This document shows positions 46,013-53,304 of a DNA stretch of 64,000 nucleotides, piece by piece (position 1 is the first letter of the stretch; each line of letters starts with the position of its first letter). The stretch comes from CADEDH01 sp039201605 (GTDB taxonomy: Bacteria; Actinomycetota; Acidimicrobiia; Acidimicrobiales; SZUA-35), in the NCBI GenBank assembly GCA_039201605.1, contig JBCCRO010000006.1:1-64000 (forward strand), read 5' to 3'. Both the position numbers and the translations under genes were made by a program. The notes under the pieces are model-generated. The model was not told the DNA's origin. It saw nothing but the letters and a program-made list of their open reading frames with translations, and searched no databases.

Positions 46013-46043
46013 ACCGAACGGGCGAATCTCTCCGTGGCGGTGG

Positions 46044-47558
46044 TCACAGCTTCCCGGCGTCGAGGGCCTCCAGCACGTCGGTCGCCCGCTCCCGCACATC
46101 GTCGAGGTCGGCCAGCCGGCGCATGCCGCCCAGGGCCCGACTCATCCGGTGGTTGCCGGCGAAGGTCTCGGCGTTGCGGGCCAGGAAATCCCAGTACAGG
46201 GTGGTGAAGGGGCAGGCGTCGTCTCCGACCCGCTTGCGTGGGTCGAACCGGCAGCCCCGACAATGGTCGCTCATCTTGTTGAGGTAGGCGCCCCCCGAGG
46301 CGTAGGGCTTGGTCGCCATCCGCCCCCCGTCGGCGTACAGGGCCATGCCGACGACGTTCGGGACCATGACCCACTCGGCGCCATCGACGAACGACGCCCA
46401 CATCCAATCGGTCATGGCCTGGGGATCGACACCTGCGGTGAGGGCGAGGTTGCCGAGCACCATCAGGCGCTCGATGTGATGGGCGAAGCCGCGGTCGTGG
46501 ACATGCCCGATCACCGAGTCGACGCAGGCCATGTCGGTGTCGGCCTCGCCGAGGAAGACCGGTGGGACGGGGCGGTCGGCCCGGAGGGCGTTCTCGTTGC
46601 GGTACTCGGGCATCCACAGCCAGTAGAGCCCCCACACGTACTCCCGCCAGCCGAGTACCTGTCGGATGAAGCCCTCGGCGCTGTTGATCGGGATCCCGCC
46701 CGCCCGGTAGGCCTCCTCGGCCGCATCGACGACCTCGACCGGGTGGAGGAGGCCGAGATTGAGCGATGAACTCAGGGTGGAGTGGGCCAGCTTCCATTCG
46801 GCCCCGAGCATGGCGTCCTCGTGGGGGCCGAAGGGGGCGAGGGCGTGGTCGATGAACTCCTGAAGCCGGGTGAGGGCCTGGGCCCGGGTGACCGGCCACG
46901 TGCCGTCGGGCGCGGCTCCCCACGTGCTCACCTCGGTGAGCCGTCGGGCGACCTCGTCGTCGATCTCGTCCGGGGGGAACACCGTGATCGGGGGCCAGGC
47001 TCGACCGTCTTTCGGGGGGCGCTCGCGGTTGTCGGCGTCGTAGTTCCACTGGCCGCCCTCGGGATCGTCGCCGTCCATGAAGATGTCGAGGCGAGTCCGC
47101 TGCCAGCGGTAGAAATCCTCCATCCGGAGGTTCTTCCGACCGTCGGCCCACTCGGAGAAGTCGTGGTAGGAGCACAGGAACTGATCGTTGGGAACGGTCT
47201 CCACCTCGAGGCGGGCCAACAGATCCCGACCGTCCCAGCTCATGGGCTCCATGGCGATGACGCGGTCGACGTCATAGTCGTCGCAGTGGGCCAGGGCCCC
47301 GGCGGCCAGGGTGGGGGCCCGACGGTGATCGACCTCGAACCCCTCGGCCCTCAGTTCGGCGGCGAAGTGGGCCATGGCGGAGAGCACCAGGTGCAGGCGC
47401 TGGCGGTGCCACCGCTTCGAGTGCAGCTTGTGGGTGCTCTCGACCAGGAGCACCCGGCAGTCGTCGGGGCCGCGGCCGGCGAGGGCGCCCCACTCCCGGT
47501 TGAGCTGGTCGCCGAAGACCCAGACCGTTGGCCGGGGGTGGCCGGAGGCCAAGGTCAT
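46044..47558 (-). CDS. Photolyase-related protein of the FeS-BCP / PhrB family
   Basis: This 504-residue protein of the cryptochrome-photolyase superfamily (prokaryotic (6-4) photolyase / FeS bacterial cryptochrome branch) begins VWVFGDQLNREWGALAG. The FAD domain includes AEGFIRQVLGWREYVWGLYW and the 4Fe-4S site at the C-terminal end includes HCRGCRFDPRKRVGDDACPF. It likely repairs (6-4) photoproducts or acts as a blue-light sensor. Its own SigB/SigF-type promoter lies 44 bases upstream, tying light-dependent repair to the stress sigma factor. Confidence 0.93.
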   Translation of the reverse strand: MTLASGHPRPTVWVFGDQLNREWGALAGRGPDDCRVLLVESTHKLHSKRWHRQRLHLVLSAMAHFAAELRAEGFEVDHRRAPTLAAGALAHCDDYDVDRVIAMEPMSWDGRDLLARLEVETVPNDQFLCSYHDFSEWADGRKNLRMEDFYRWQRTRLDIFMDGDDPEGGQWNYDADNRERPPKDGRAWPPITVFPPDEIDDEVARRLTEVSTWGAAPDGTWPVTRAQALTRLQEFIDHALAPFGPHEDAMLGAEWKLAHSTLSSSLNLGLLHPVEVVDAAEEAYRAGGIPINSAEGFIRQVLGWREYVWGLYWLWMPEYRNENALRADRPVPPVFLGEADTDMACVDSVIGHVHDRGFAHHIERLMVLGNLALTAGVDPQAMTDWMWASFVDGAEWVMVPNVVGMALYADGGRMATKPYASGGAYLNKMSDHCRGCRFDPRKRVGDDACPFTTLYWDFLARNAETFAGNHRMSRALGGMRRLADLDDVRERATDVLEALDAGKL

Positions 47559-47601
47559 ACCGGTACTCCCGTCGGTCGAGGGGGCAGGACGAGCCCGACT
47601 T

Positions 47602-47627
47602 GTACCCCGGCGAGGGCTGCGTCAAAC
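47602..47627 (-). promoter_or_regulatory. SigB/SigF-type promoter 2 (photolyase-related gene)
   Basis: Minus strand: GTTT at 47627-47624, 16-base spacer, GGGTAC at 47607-47602. Predicted start of transcription is about 37 bases before the photolyase-related ATG. It lies back to back with promoter 3, the two GTTT boxes 17 bp apart. Confidence 0.75.
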
Positions 47628-47644
47628 GTCGCGTCGCAGTACCC

Positions 47645-47670
47645 GTTTGGGACACCGCCGAGATGGGTAC
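47645..47670 (+). promoter_or_regulatory. SigB/SigF-type promoter 3 (RsbW-like gene)
   Basis: Plus strand: GTTT 47645-47648, 16-base spacer, GGGTAC 47665-47670. It precedes the RsbW-like gene at 47810 with a leader of about 130 bases. The in-frame ATG at 47663 falls within the -10 region and so is unlikely to be the translation start. Confidence 0.75.
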
Positions 47671-47809
47671 GACATATCTGTGCCGACAGCCCTGCTCCAC
47701 GCCTTTGACGCCCTACTCGGGCGACTTCGCCCCCGAGCTGTCCTCGTACCCGTCCCCGTCCGTCACCACCGCCGCCGGTCCCGTCGGTACCGGGGCTGAG
47801 GGGCCGACG

Positions 47810-48265
47810 ATGCTGTATGACGGCCCGGTTGGCGAGACGTTCGACGTGCAGTTCGAACCGACGCACGCCGCCGCGTCCGAGACCCGCCAGCTGGTCGGTC
47901 GCCGCCTGGACGAGGCCGGTATCCCGGCCGTGATCGCGGCCGACGTCGAGCTGGTGATCGCCGAGCTCCTGTCCAACGCCGTCGAGCAGGAGCCGAGCGA
48001 GCCGATCCGTCTCGAGGCCGCCATCGCCGACGATGCCATCTACCTCTCGGTCAGCAACCGGGTGACCGGCGGCGGGGCTACGTCGGTCCACCTGCCGACC
48101 AACGGCGAGGACCTGCCGGCGCCCTCGGGCGAGTTGGCCGAGGACGGTCGGGGGCTCTACATCATCCGGGCGCTCACCGATCGGCTGTGGTTCGAGGGCG
48201 ACGACGACTGGACCACGGTCTCGTGTCTGCGTCGCTTCTCCCCGATCGACCGTCCCCCCGGCTGA
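47810..48265 (+). CDS. RsbW-like serine kinase / anti-sigma factor
   Basis: This 151-residue GHKL ATPase has the N-box VELVIAELLSNAVEQEPSEP, strands RLEAAIADDAIYLSVSN, and the G2 motif AEDGRGLYIIRALTDRLWFEG. Unlike the anti-sigma at 45460 it keeps a good G2 motif and so is the better candidate for phosphorylating the STAS antagonist at 50403. The ATG at 47810 is used because upstream in-frame sequence overlaps the promoter. It is convergent with the PP2C phosphatase gene. Confidence 0.85.
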   Translation: MLYDGPVGETFDVQFEPTHAAASETRQLVGRRLDEAGIPAVIAADVELVIAELLSNAVEQEPSEPIRLEAAIADDAIYLSVSNRVTGGGATSVHLPTNGEDLPAPSGELAEDGRGLYIIRALTDRLWFEGDDDWTTVSCLRRFSPIDRPPG

Positions 48266-48309
48266 ACGACCGAGGCTGATCGGCGGATGGCGCCGGCACC
48301 GGCCGCCTT

Positions 48310-48337
48310 CGGGGGTCGCCGATCGAGCCGACCCCCG
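48310..48337. terminator. Bidirectional hairpin between convergent rsbW-like and PP2C genes
   Basis: CGGGGGTCG (48310-48318) and CGACCCCCG (48329-48337) form a 9-bp perfect stem with a 10-nt loop in the 72-base gap between the convergent genes, directly abutting the PP2C stop. Confidence 0.7.
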
Positions 48338-49894
48338 CTATTCGCGGATCGTCACCCGCCGCACCGCCAGCAGGGCGATGTCGTCGGACTTCGCGCCGTC
48401 GCCACCACCGGAGGAGACGAGGTGCTCGCCCAGGTCGGCCAGCGTGCCCCGATGCCCGGCCACGGCGTCGACCAACGCCCGCAGACTGTCGTCGATGCGC
48501 TCGTCGGGCCGTTCGATCAGCCCATCGGTGTAGAGGATCACCGACTCCCCCACATCGAGGGCGAGAGGCTCGGACTCGTAGACGGCGCTGCCGCCGATGC
48601 CGAGCAGGGGGCGGGCCGTCACCGGCACCGTGTCGACCCGGTCCCCTCGGCGCACCACCGGTGGGAGATGCCCGGCGGAGATCACCGAGGTTTCGCCTCG
48701 GACCGGATCGATGGTGACGGCGACCGCCGTGGCCAGGAGATCTTCCTCGGCACAGAACTGATTGAGCAGGGCGAACACCTCGCCGACGGGACGGCCCTGC
48801 TGGATGAGCACCCGCATCAGGAGGCGGACCCGACCCATGTCGGCGGCGGCCCGAAGACCCGAGCCGGCCATGTCGCCGACGACGAGGACGGCGGTGCCGC
48901 GGTCGTCGACGATGACGTCGTACCAGTCGCCACCGACCCGGCTGGCGAAGGCACCCGGCTGGTAGTGGACGGCCAGCTCCAGGCCGGGGACCGCCGGCGG
49001 TTCGTCGGGGAGGAGGTCGCGCTGCAGCTCGACGGCTGCCAGACGCTGGCGCTCGTACTCGGCCAGGCTGTCGAGGGCCCGGCGGGCGCTGACGGCGGCT
49101 CGCTCGAGGCCCTGATGATCGACGAATTCGAGCTCGTCGGCGGTGAGGTCGCTGACGACGACGGCGCCGTCGATCCCGCCGCGGGCGTTGCCCAGGGAGC
49201 AGCCGAGCCAGAAGCGGTCGCCGATGCTGCCGGTGTGGACCGAGCCGTCGCCGTCCTCGGCCAGCTCGAACAGGTGGCCGTGATCGGGATCGATGTCACC
49301 GGCCTCGAACGGCGTCGAGCTGGTGCCGAGGCGGATCGAACCGGCGATCCCGATCGAGCCGTAGTCGATCATGCTGGTGATGGCGGTGGCGATGTCCGAG
49401 GCCAGGGCACCGACGTTGGTGCGGGCGTCGGCCGGTTGGCTGAGGAGAGTGGACACGCTGCGGTCGATCGCCCGACCGGCGTCGAGCAGGCGCTCGGCCC
49501 GCCGGAAGGCGGTGATGTCGCTCTGGGTGGCGATGAAGTGCGTGGTACGGCCCCGGTCGTCGACCACTGGGTCGATCCGCCAGCTGATCAGGAACGGCTT
49601 GCCGTCCTTGCGGTAGTTGACGGCCTCGCCCATGAAGGGGCGACCTGCGGCGAGATCGGCGCGGAGGCGGTCGAGGACGGGTCGGCTGGTGAGGGGACCC
49701 TGCATGATCCGGGGGCTGCTCCCGACCACCTCGTCCTCGCTCCTGCCCGTCATTTCGCAGTACGCCGGGTTGACGTACACGATGGTGGGCCCGGGCGCGT
49801 CGAGATCGGCGGTCGTGATACAGGCCGCCGACCTGGTCTGGTCCAAGGCAGCCCGAATAACGGGGAGAAGGCGTTCGTCGGTCGAATACGTCAT
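48338..49894 (-). CDS. PAS-GAF-PP2C phosphatase (RsbU/RsbP type)
   Basis: In this 518-residue protein, residues about 20-130 form a LOV-like PAS domain (NPAYCEMTGRSEDEVVGSSP, then LVSW-type strands LISWRIDPVVDDRGRTTHFIATQSDIT). The position that carries the photoactive Cys in true LOV domains (GRNCRFLQ) reads GSSPRIMQ, so flavin-cysteine photochemistry is not expected. A GAF-like region follows (about 140-285), then the SpoIIE/PP2C domain with GGDWYDVIVDDRGTAVLVVGDMAGSG and ISAGHLPPVVRR. It should dephosphorylate the STAS antagonist and so activate the sigma factor. Confidence 0.9.
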   Translation of the reverse strand: MTYSTDERLLPVIRAALDQTRSAACITTADLDAPGPTIVYVNPAYCEMTGRSEDEVVGSSPRIMQGPLTSRPVLDRLRADLAAGRPFMGEAVNYRKDGKPFLISWRIDPVVDDRGRTTHFIATQSDITAFRRAERLLDAGRAIDRSVSTLLSQPADARTNVGALASDIATAITSMIDYGSIGIAGSIRLGTSSTPFEAGDIDPDHGHLFELAEDGDGSVHTGSIGDRFWLGCSLGNARGGIDGAVVVSDLTADELEFVDHQGLERAAVSARRALDSLAEYERQRLAAVELQRDLLPDEPPAVPGLELAVHYQPGAFASRVGGDWYDVIVDDRGTAVLVVGDMAGSGLRAAADMGRVRLLMRVLIQQGRPVGEVFALLNQFCAEEDLLATAVAVTIDPVRGETSVISAGHLPPVVRRGDRVDTVPVTARPLLGIGGSAVYESEPLALDVGESVILYTDGLIERPDERIDDSLRALVDAVAGHRGTLADLGEHLVSSGGGDGAKSDDIALLAVRRVTIRE

Positions 49895-49931
49895 ATGGCT
49901 CCCAAGAATTCTAGAACTTTTCTCGGAAGGT

Positions 49932-49957
49932 GTTTAGACCCTATGGAAAAGGGGTAA
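49932..49957 (+). promoter_or_regulatory. SigB/SigF-type promoter 4 (gene at 49981)
   Basis: Plus strand: GTTT 49932-49935, 16-base spacer, GGGTAA 49952-49957. The predicted start of transcription is about 17 bases before the ATG at 49981. Confidence 0.7.
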
Positions 49958-49980
49958 AGGAGTGCGGTGTAGTGGTTTCC

Positions 49981-50346
49981 ATGGAGCAACCAGCGGAGAC
50001 ACCGGTGGGGCGGCTCTTCCGACACGACGGCGGCCACTGGCTCCCGGTCGGTGAACCGCTGCCGCCCTTCCAGCATGCGCCGCCCAGCCCCCAACTGGCC
50101 ATCGCCCCCTGGGTGCTGCCTCGGGATCCGGCCCCTCGCCCGTTCGATGTGGTGGTCGTCGGCGAGCTCTGCCACCAGCTGCTCGACCGGGCAGGCGAGG
50201 AGGATCCCGCCTACCTCCAGCTCATCGACCAGACGCTGCTGTTCGCTGACGCGGCGGACGCCTGGGCCTGGCTGGGGTCGATCGAGGTGTGGTTCGGGCG
50301 GCGGCTGTCACCCGACAGGGCGTGGCCGACGCCGCCCCGACCCTGA
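49981..50346 (+). CDS. Hypothetical protein of the sigma regulon
   Basis: In this 121-residue protein the ATG at 49981 is preferred because a longer in-frame start would lie upstream of the predicted transcript start. The sequence is Pro-rich early (PVGEPLPPFQHAPPSPQLA) and then helical (FDVVVVGELCHQLLDRAGEEDPAYLQLIDQTLLFADAADAWAWLGSIEVWF). No family is recognised. It is divergent from the PP2C phosphatase and convergent with the STAS gene, and has its own SigB/SigF-type promoter, so it is probably stress-induced. Confidence 0.7.
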   Translation: MEQPAETPVGRLFRHDGGHWLPVGEPLPPFQHAPPSPQLAIAPWVLPRDPAPRPFDVVVVGELCHQLLDRAGEEDPAYLQLIDQTLLFADAADAWAWLGSIEVWFGRRLSPDRAWPTPPRP

Positions 50347-50402
50347 GCCTGCCCGACCACGCCACCGGCTCGGTGGCCGGCCGCGATCGGGCGTCGCCGG
50401 GA

Positions 50403-50831
50403 TCAGTCGCCGCTGACGCGGACCGTCAGCTCCGAACGCAGCCCGGTGATGTCGAGCAGGCGGGCCACCGCCTCGCTCGGGTCGACCAGGGCCAGGCCGC
50501 CACCGGCCGCCGTCTGCCGCTTGTGGGCCCGCACGATGGCCCGCAGCCCGGAGGAGTCGACGAAGGTCACCCCACCGAGCACCAGCGCCACCTCGGCATC
50601 CTCGGGCTGATCGGCGAGAGCCTGGGCGAGCAGGGACGAGGTGTGGGAATCGATTTGTCCCTCGGCCACGATCGTGGTCGGATCGTCGACGTCGGGTGTG
50701 ACGATGAGATTGTCCAAGGAGGCCACCACGTCGAGCGTAGCGCTCGCAGCGGCCGCTATCGGGATCGACGAGGAGGTGGCGGTGCCATTCGTCGAACCGT
50801 TCAAATAGGACACGTACTGACGGTCGGTCAT
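50403..50831 (-). CDS. STAS-domain anti-sigma factor antagonist (RsbV/SpoIIAA-like)
   Basis: In this 142-residue protein the first 45 residues are Ser/Ala-rich and probably flexible. The STAS domain follows (TIVAEGQIDSHTSSLLAQAL, then VALVLGGVTFVDSSGLRAIVRAHK). The serine in VDSSG is the conserved phosphorylation site that controls partner switching, and its usual surroundings are intact. One base separates it from the heliorhodopsin stop, so it is translated from the same message as a light-absorbing membrane protein. Confidence 0.92.
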   Translation of the reverse strand: MTDRQYVSYLNGSTNGTATSSSIPIAAAASATLDVVASLDNLIVTPDVDDPTTIVAEGQIDSHTSSLLAQALADQPEDAEVALVLGGVTFVDSSGLRAIVRAHKRQTAAGGGLALVDPSEAVARLLDITGLRSELTVRVSGD

Positions 50832-50832
50832 C

Positions 50833-51660
50833 TCACTCGATCAAGGTGTTGGCGAAGATCTGCCAGGCGAGGATCGTCTTGGCCGTGAGGCTGAGAACGA
50901 TGTAGGCGACCTCGCCGAAGAGGTAGTCCTTCCAGCGACCGACCTGGCGGTACTGCAGCCACTGGTTGAGGGCGAAGCTGTTGAAGAACAGGAAGATGCT
51001 GACGATGATCCCGTAGACGAATCCGGGGGGACCCTCGCCACCTTCCTGCGAGGCGTTGATGCCGATGTAGGTGACGATGGCAACCCACGGGGCGATGCCG
51101 GCGATGCACCCGAACCAGAACGGCGTCCACCACACCTGCTCGCCCGGCCGGTTGACCATCTCCATGATCCAACCGAAGAGGATCATGGCGATGTTGGCGC
51201 CGGCGATGCCGATGAGGGCGGCGACGTCGGTCAGGCCGGTGACCAGCGAGATCAGGAGCATCATCAGGGTGGAGCTGAGGGAGTACTCCACCCACCGGAA
51301 CCGGTTGCGCTCGTTGGCCAGCTCGTGGCGATAGCGCTTGACCCCGGGACCGACGGCCACGATCAGGTGGAAGAAGGCCGAGAGGTAGAGGAAGGCGGCC
51401 GTGGTGACGGCGATCGGCACGCCGAAGGCGGCCGACAGCACGCCGTCGGACAGCGGGGTGCCGGGCGGGCCGTTGAGATTGAGGGTGCTGACGTCGAGGG
51501 AGAAGTCGTTGCCCAGGGCGACCATCGCCGTGCCCGAGACGGCATGCAGTGCGCCCATGATCAGGTTGAACCGACGAAGCCCGGCGAAGCGGACCTCGGG
51601 CACGGCGGTGTCCGGCTGATCGGCCCGGAGAGGCGACACGGGGCTGGCGATGGTGGTCAT
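50833..51660 (-). CDS. Heliorhodopsin
   Basis: This 275-residue seven-helix retinal protein carries the landmarks of the heliorhodopsin family: Lys261 in LSLTAKTILAWQIFANTL (Schiff-base lysine in helix 7), Glu125 in RWVEYSLSST (counterion in helix 3), His39 and His98 in helices 1 and 2, and FGWIMEMVN in helix 4. Spacing agrees with 48C12 (His23, His80, Glu107, Lys241). Heliorhodopsins are long-photocycle, non-pumping rhodopsins with inverted topology. This one lies between an SRPBCC gene (1-base overlap) and a STAS antagonist gene (1-base gap), suggesting a sensory role in the stress cascade. Confidence 0.95.
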   Translation of the reverse strand: MTTIASPVSPLRADQPDTAVPEVRFAGLRRFNLIMGALHAVSGTAMVALGNDFSLDVSTLNLNGPPGTPLSDGVLSAAFGVPIAVTTAAFLYLSAFFHLIVAVGPGVKRYRHELANERNRFRWVEYSLSSTLMMLLISLVTGLTDVAALIGIAGANIAMILFGWIMEMVNRPGEQVWWTPFWFGCIAGIAPWVAIVTYIGINASQEGGEGPPGFVYGIIVSIFLFFNSFALNQWLQYRQVGRWKDYLFGEVAYIVLSLTAKTILAWQIFANTLIE

Positions 51661-52124
51661 CAGACGCTTTCGAGCTGCCGACCCTTGAGCGCGGTGGCCA
51701 TCCCGGCCGCCGCCTTGTCGCCGATGCGGTTGAACACCAGGGCGAGGAGCGGGTTGGCCAGGCCCAGGACACCCTTGAGCGTCAGCTCTGCGTCGTAGGT
51801 GACGATCGAGCCGGTGTCGTCACCGTCGGCGGGGGCGTCCTCGACGGTGATGGTGTCGAGCGAGACGAGGCTGTTGCTCTCGGCCCGGGCCACCACGGAG
51901 TCGCTCGGGGTGTAGGCGGTGATGTGGTAGCGGAGCGTCAGGGGGCGGGGAACGGCCTTGACGGTGACGTCGTAGGCCGAGCCCTCGGCCGGCTCCTGGC
52001 CCTCCACCTGGACCGCCTCGGTGACCCCGGGATCCCAGGCGGCGAAGTTGGTCAGATCGGCCATGTAGGCGAAAGCTTCGTCCTTGGGCAGGGGAGACGA
52101 GATGCGAGCGACGTATCGAGCCAT
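51660..52124 (-). CDS. SRPBCC-family (START-like) protein
   Basis: This 154-residue protein begins ARYVARISSPLPKDEAFAYMADLTNFAAWDPGVTEAV, the classic SRPBCC opening, and continues through strands (TLRYHITAYTPSDSVVARAES, IVTYDAELTLKGVLGLANPLL) to a long C-terminal helix. Members bind hydrophobic ligands such as lipids or polyketides. It shares one base with the heliorhodopsin start and is the first gene of that operon. A role in binding a membrane lipid or retinal-like ligand is speculative. The predicted transcript is nearly leaderless. Confidence 0.9.
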   Translation of the reverse strand: MARYVARISSPLPKDEAFAYMADLTNFAAWDPGVTEAVQVEGQEPAEGSAYDVTVKAVPRPLTLRYHITAYTPSDSVVARAESNSLVSLDTITVEDAPADGDDTGSIVTYDAELTLKGVLGLANPLLALVFNRIGDKAAAGMATALKGRQLESV

Positions 52125-52133
52125 GAATCAGAC

Positions 52134-52159
52134 CTACCCGAAGCCCCGTCCGGCCAAAC
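52134..52159 (-). promoter_or_regulatory. SigB/SigF-type promoter 5 (SRPBCC-heliorhodopsin-STAS operon)
   Basis: Minus strand: GTTT 52159-52156, 16-base spacer, GGGTAG 52139-52134. The -10 box ends nine bases before the SRPBCC ATG, implying a leader of only a few bases. Confidence 0.75.
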
Positions 52160-52201
52160 CTGCCGCACCATGTGGGTGGCGCGACCGGACCGTCGGCGGT
52201 G

Positions 52202-52471
52202 TTACGACGTGAGGAGGGCCAGGGCGATGGCGACGGGCGGGAGCACGGTGAACGCCGCCAGCAGGCCGCCGGCGGCGCGGCGGCGAAAGCGGTCACCGCG
52301 CTCGGTGAACAGGTCGGGGTCGAACAGCCGGAGGCTGTTGAACAGCACCGAGGCCCGGGACACGCCCGGCTTCACGTTGAGCACCGCCAGCACGGTGTTG
52401 AAGCCGACGAACACCACGAGCGACCCGAGGGCCACACCGACCCAAAAGCCCGGGTTCGCCAGCCACGCCAC
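52202..52471 (-). CDS. Small membrane protein
   Basis: This 89-residue protein has two hydrophobic segments (GFWVGVALGSLVVFVGFNTVLAVLNV and GGLLAAFTVLPPVAIALALLTS) joined by a charged loop (SLRLFDPDLFTERGDRFRRRA). It begins 27 bases after the SDR stop in the same direction and may ride on its transcript. No family is recognised. Confidence 0.65.
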   Translation of the reverse strand: MAWLANPGFWVGVALGSLVVFVGFNTVLAVLNVKPGVSRASVLFNSLRLFDPDLFTERGDRFRRRAAGGLLAAFTVLPPVAIALALLTS

Positions 52472-52498
52472 GGAGGCGACGCTAGCAGTGCGCCACGT

Positions 52499-53194
52499 CT
52501 AGAAAGCCTCGGCCGGGAGGTCGGTCAGCCCGCCGTCGATGGCGTCGCAGATCCGCTTGGCCACCGCGGCCGGATCGAGCCCGGTCGGCATCTTCGGCGC
52601 CTCCCCGTCGATCGGGCGGGTGGCCAGACCGGTCTCGGTGTGAGGTGGGCGGGCGTCGACGATGCGGATCTTGCGACGACGGGCCTCGCGGGCCAGGGCC
52701 TCGTCGAAGGACCGGAGGGCGGCCTTGGAGGCACCGTAGGCTGCCATGCCGGGCAGGTTCTGCTCGGCGATGACGCCGGAGATGTTGACGATGACGCCAC
52801 CCGGCTCCATCACTGCGAGAGCGGCCTGCGACACCACGATCGGTGCGAACGTGTTGGTCAGGAACAGCTCTTCGAGGACATCGATCGAGAGCTCGGACAC
52901 CGGTCCGAAGGCGACCACTCCGAAGGCGTTGATCACCACGTCGACCCCGCCGTTGGCGGTGACCGCAGCCTCGACGCTGCGGCGTCCGGCGTCGGGCGAA
53001 CGGAGATCGAGGGCGACCTTGGTCCCGGGAGCGGAGAGGCGCTCGAGGCTCTCCTCGTGCCGGGCCACCATCGTGAGGCGGGCACCTCTGCGGTGCAGCT
53101 CATCGACCAAGGCCGTCCCGATGCCTCCGCTGGCCCCGGTGAGGAGCACGGAGGCGTCGGTGAGCACGGACTCGGCTGGAGCGGATGACGTCAT
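52499..53194 (-). CDS. Short-chain dehydrogenase/reductase
   Basis: This 231-residue protein has the SDR cofactor motif LLTGASGGIGTALVDEL, NAG-like block VINAFGVVAFGP (the NNAG motif is altered to INAFG), catalytic Ser in VIVNISGVIAE, and YxxxK in AAYGASKAALRSF. Length is typical. NAD(P)H-dependent oxidoreduction of an unknown substrate. A SigB/SigF-type promoter ends ten bases before the ATG, so the message is nearly leaderless and the gene is probably stress-induced. Confidence 0.92.
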   Translation of the reverse strand: MTSSAPAESVLTDASVLLTGASGGIGTALVDELHRRGARLTMVARHEESLERLSAPGTKVALDLRSPDAGRRSVEAAVTANGGVDVVINAFGVVAFGPVSELSIDVLEELFLTNTFAPIVVSQAALAVMEPGGVIVNISGVIAEQNLPGMAAYGASKAALRSFDEALAREARRRKIRIVDARPPHTETGLATRPIDGEAPKMPTGLDPAAVAKRICDAIDGGLTDLPAEAF

Positions 53195-53204
53195 CCCCTC
53201 CGCC

Positions 53205-53230
53205 GTACCCGCGGGCCGGGCTGGTGAAAC
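53205..53230 (-). promoter_or_regulatory. SigB/SigF-type promoter 6 (SDR gene)
   Basis: Minus strand: GTTT 53230-53227, 16-base spacer, GGGTAC 53210-53205. The ATG of the SDR gene at 53194 follows about four bases after the predicted transcription start. Confidence 0.75.
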
Positions 53231-53304
53231 GTCGGCCTCAGCGCCGGGCCGATCGGCGCACGTGCGCTCGGTCCGGTGGGCGCCCGGTCCGGTCGGCGGC
53301 GGGT

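Noticed and set aside
47663..47809. Longer N terminus for the RsbW-like protein starting at the ATG at 47663
   Set aside because: That ATG overlaps the -10 region of promoter 3, and the extra residues do not look like a folded or signal segment.
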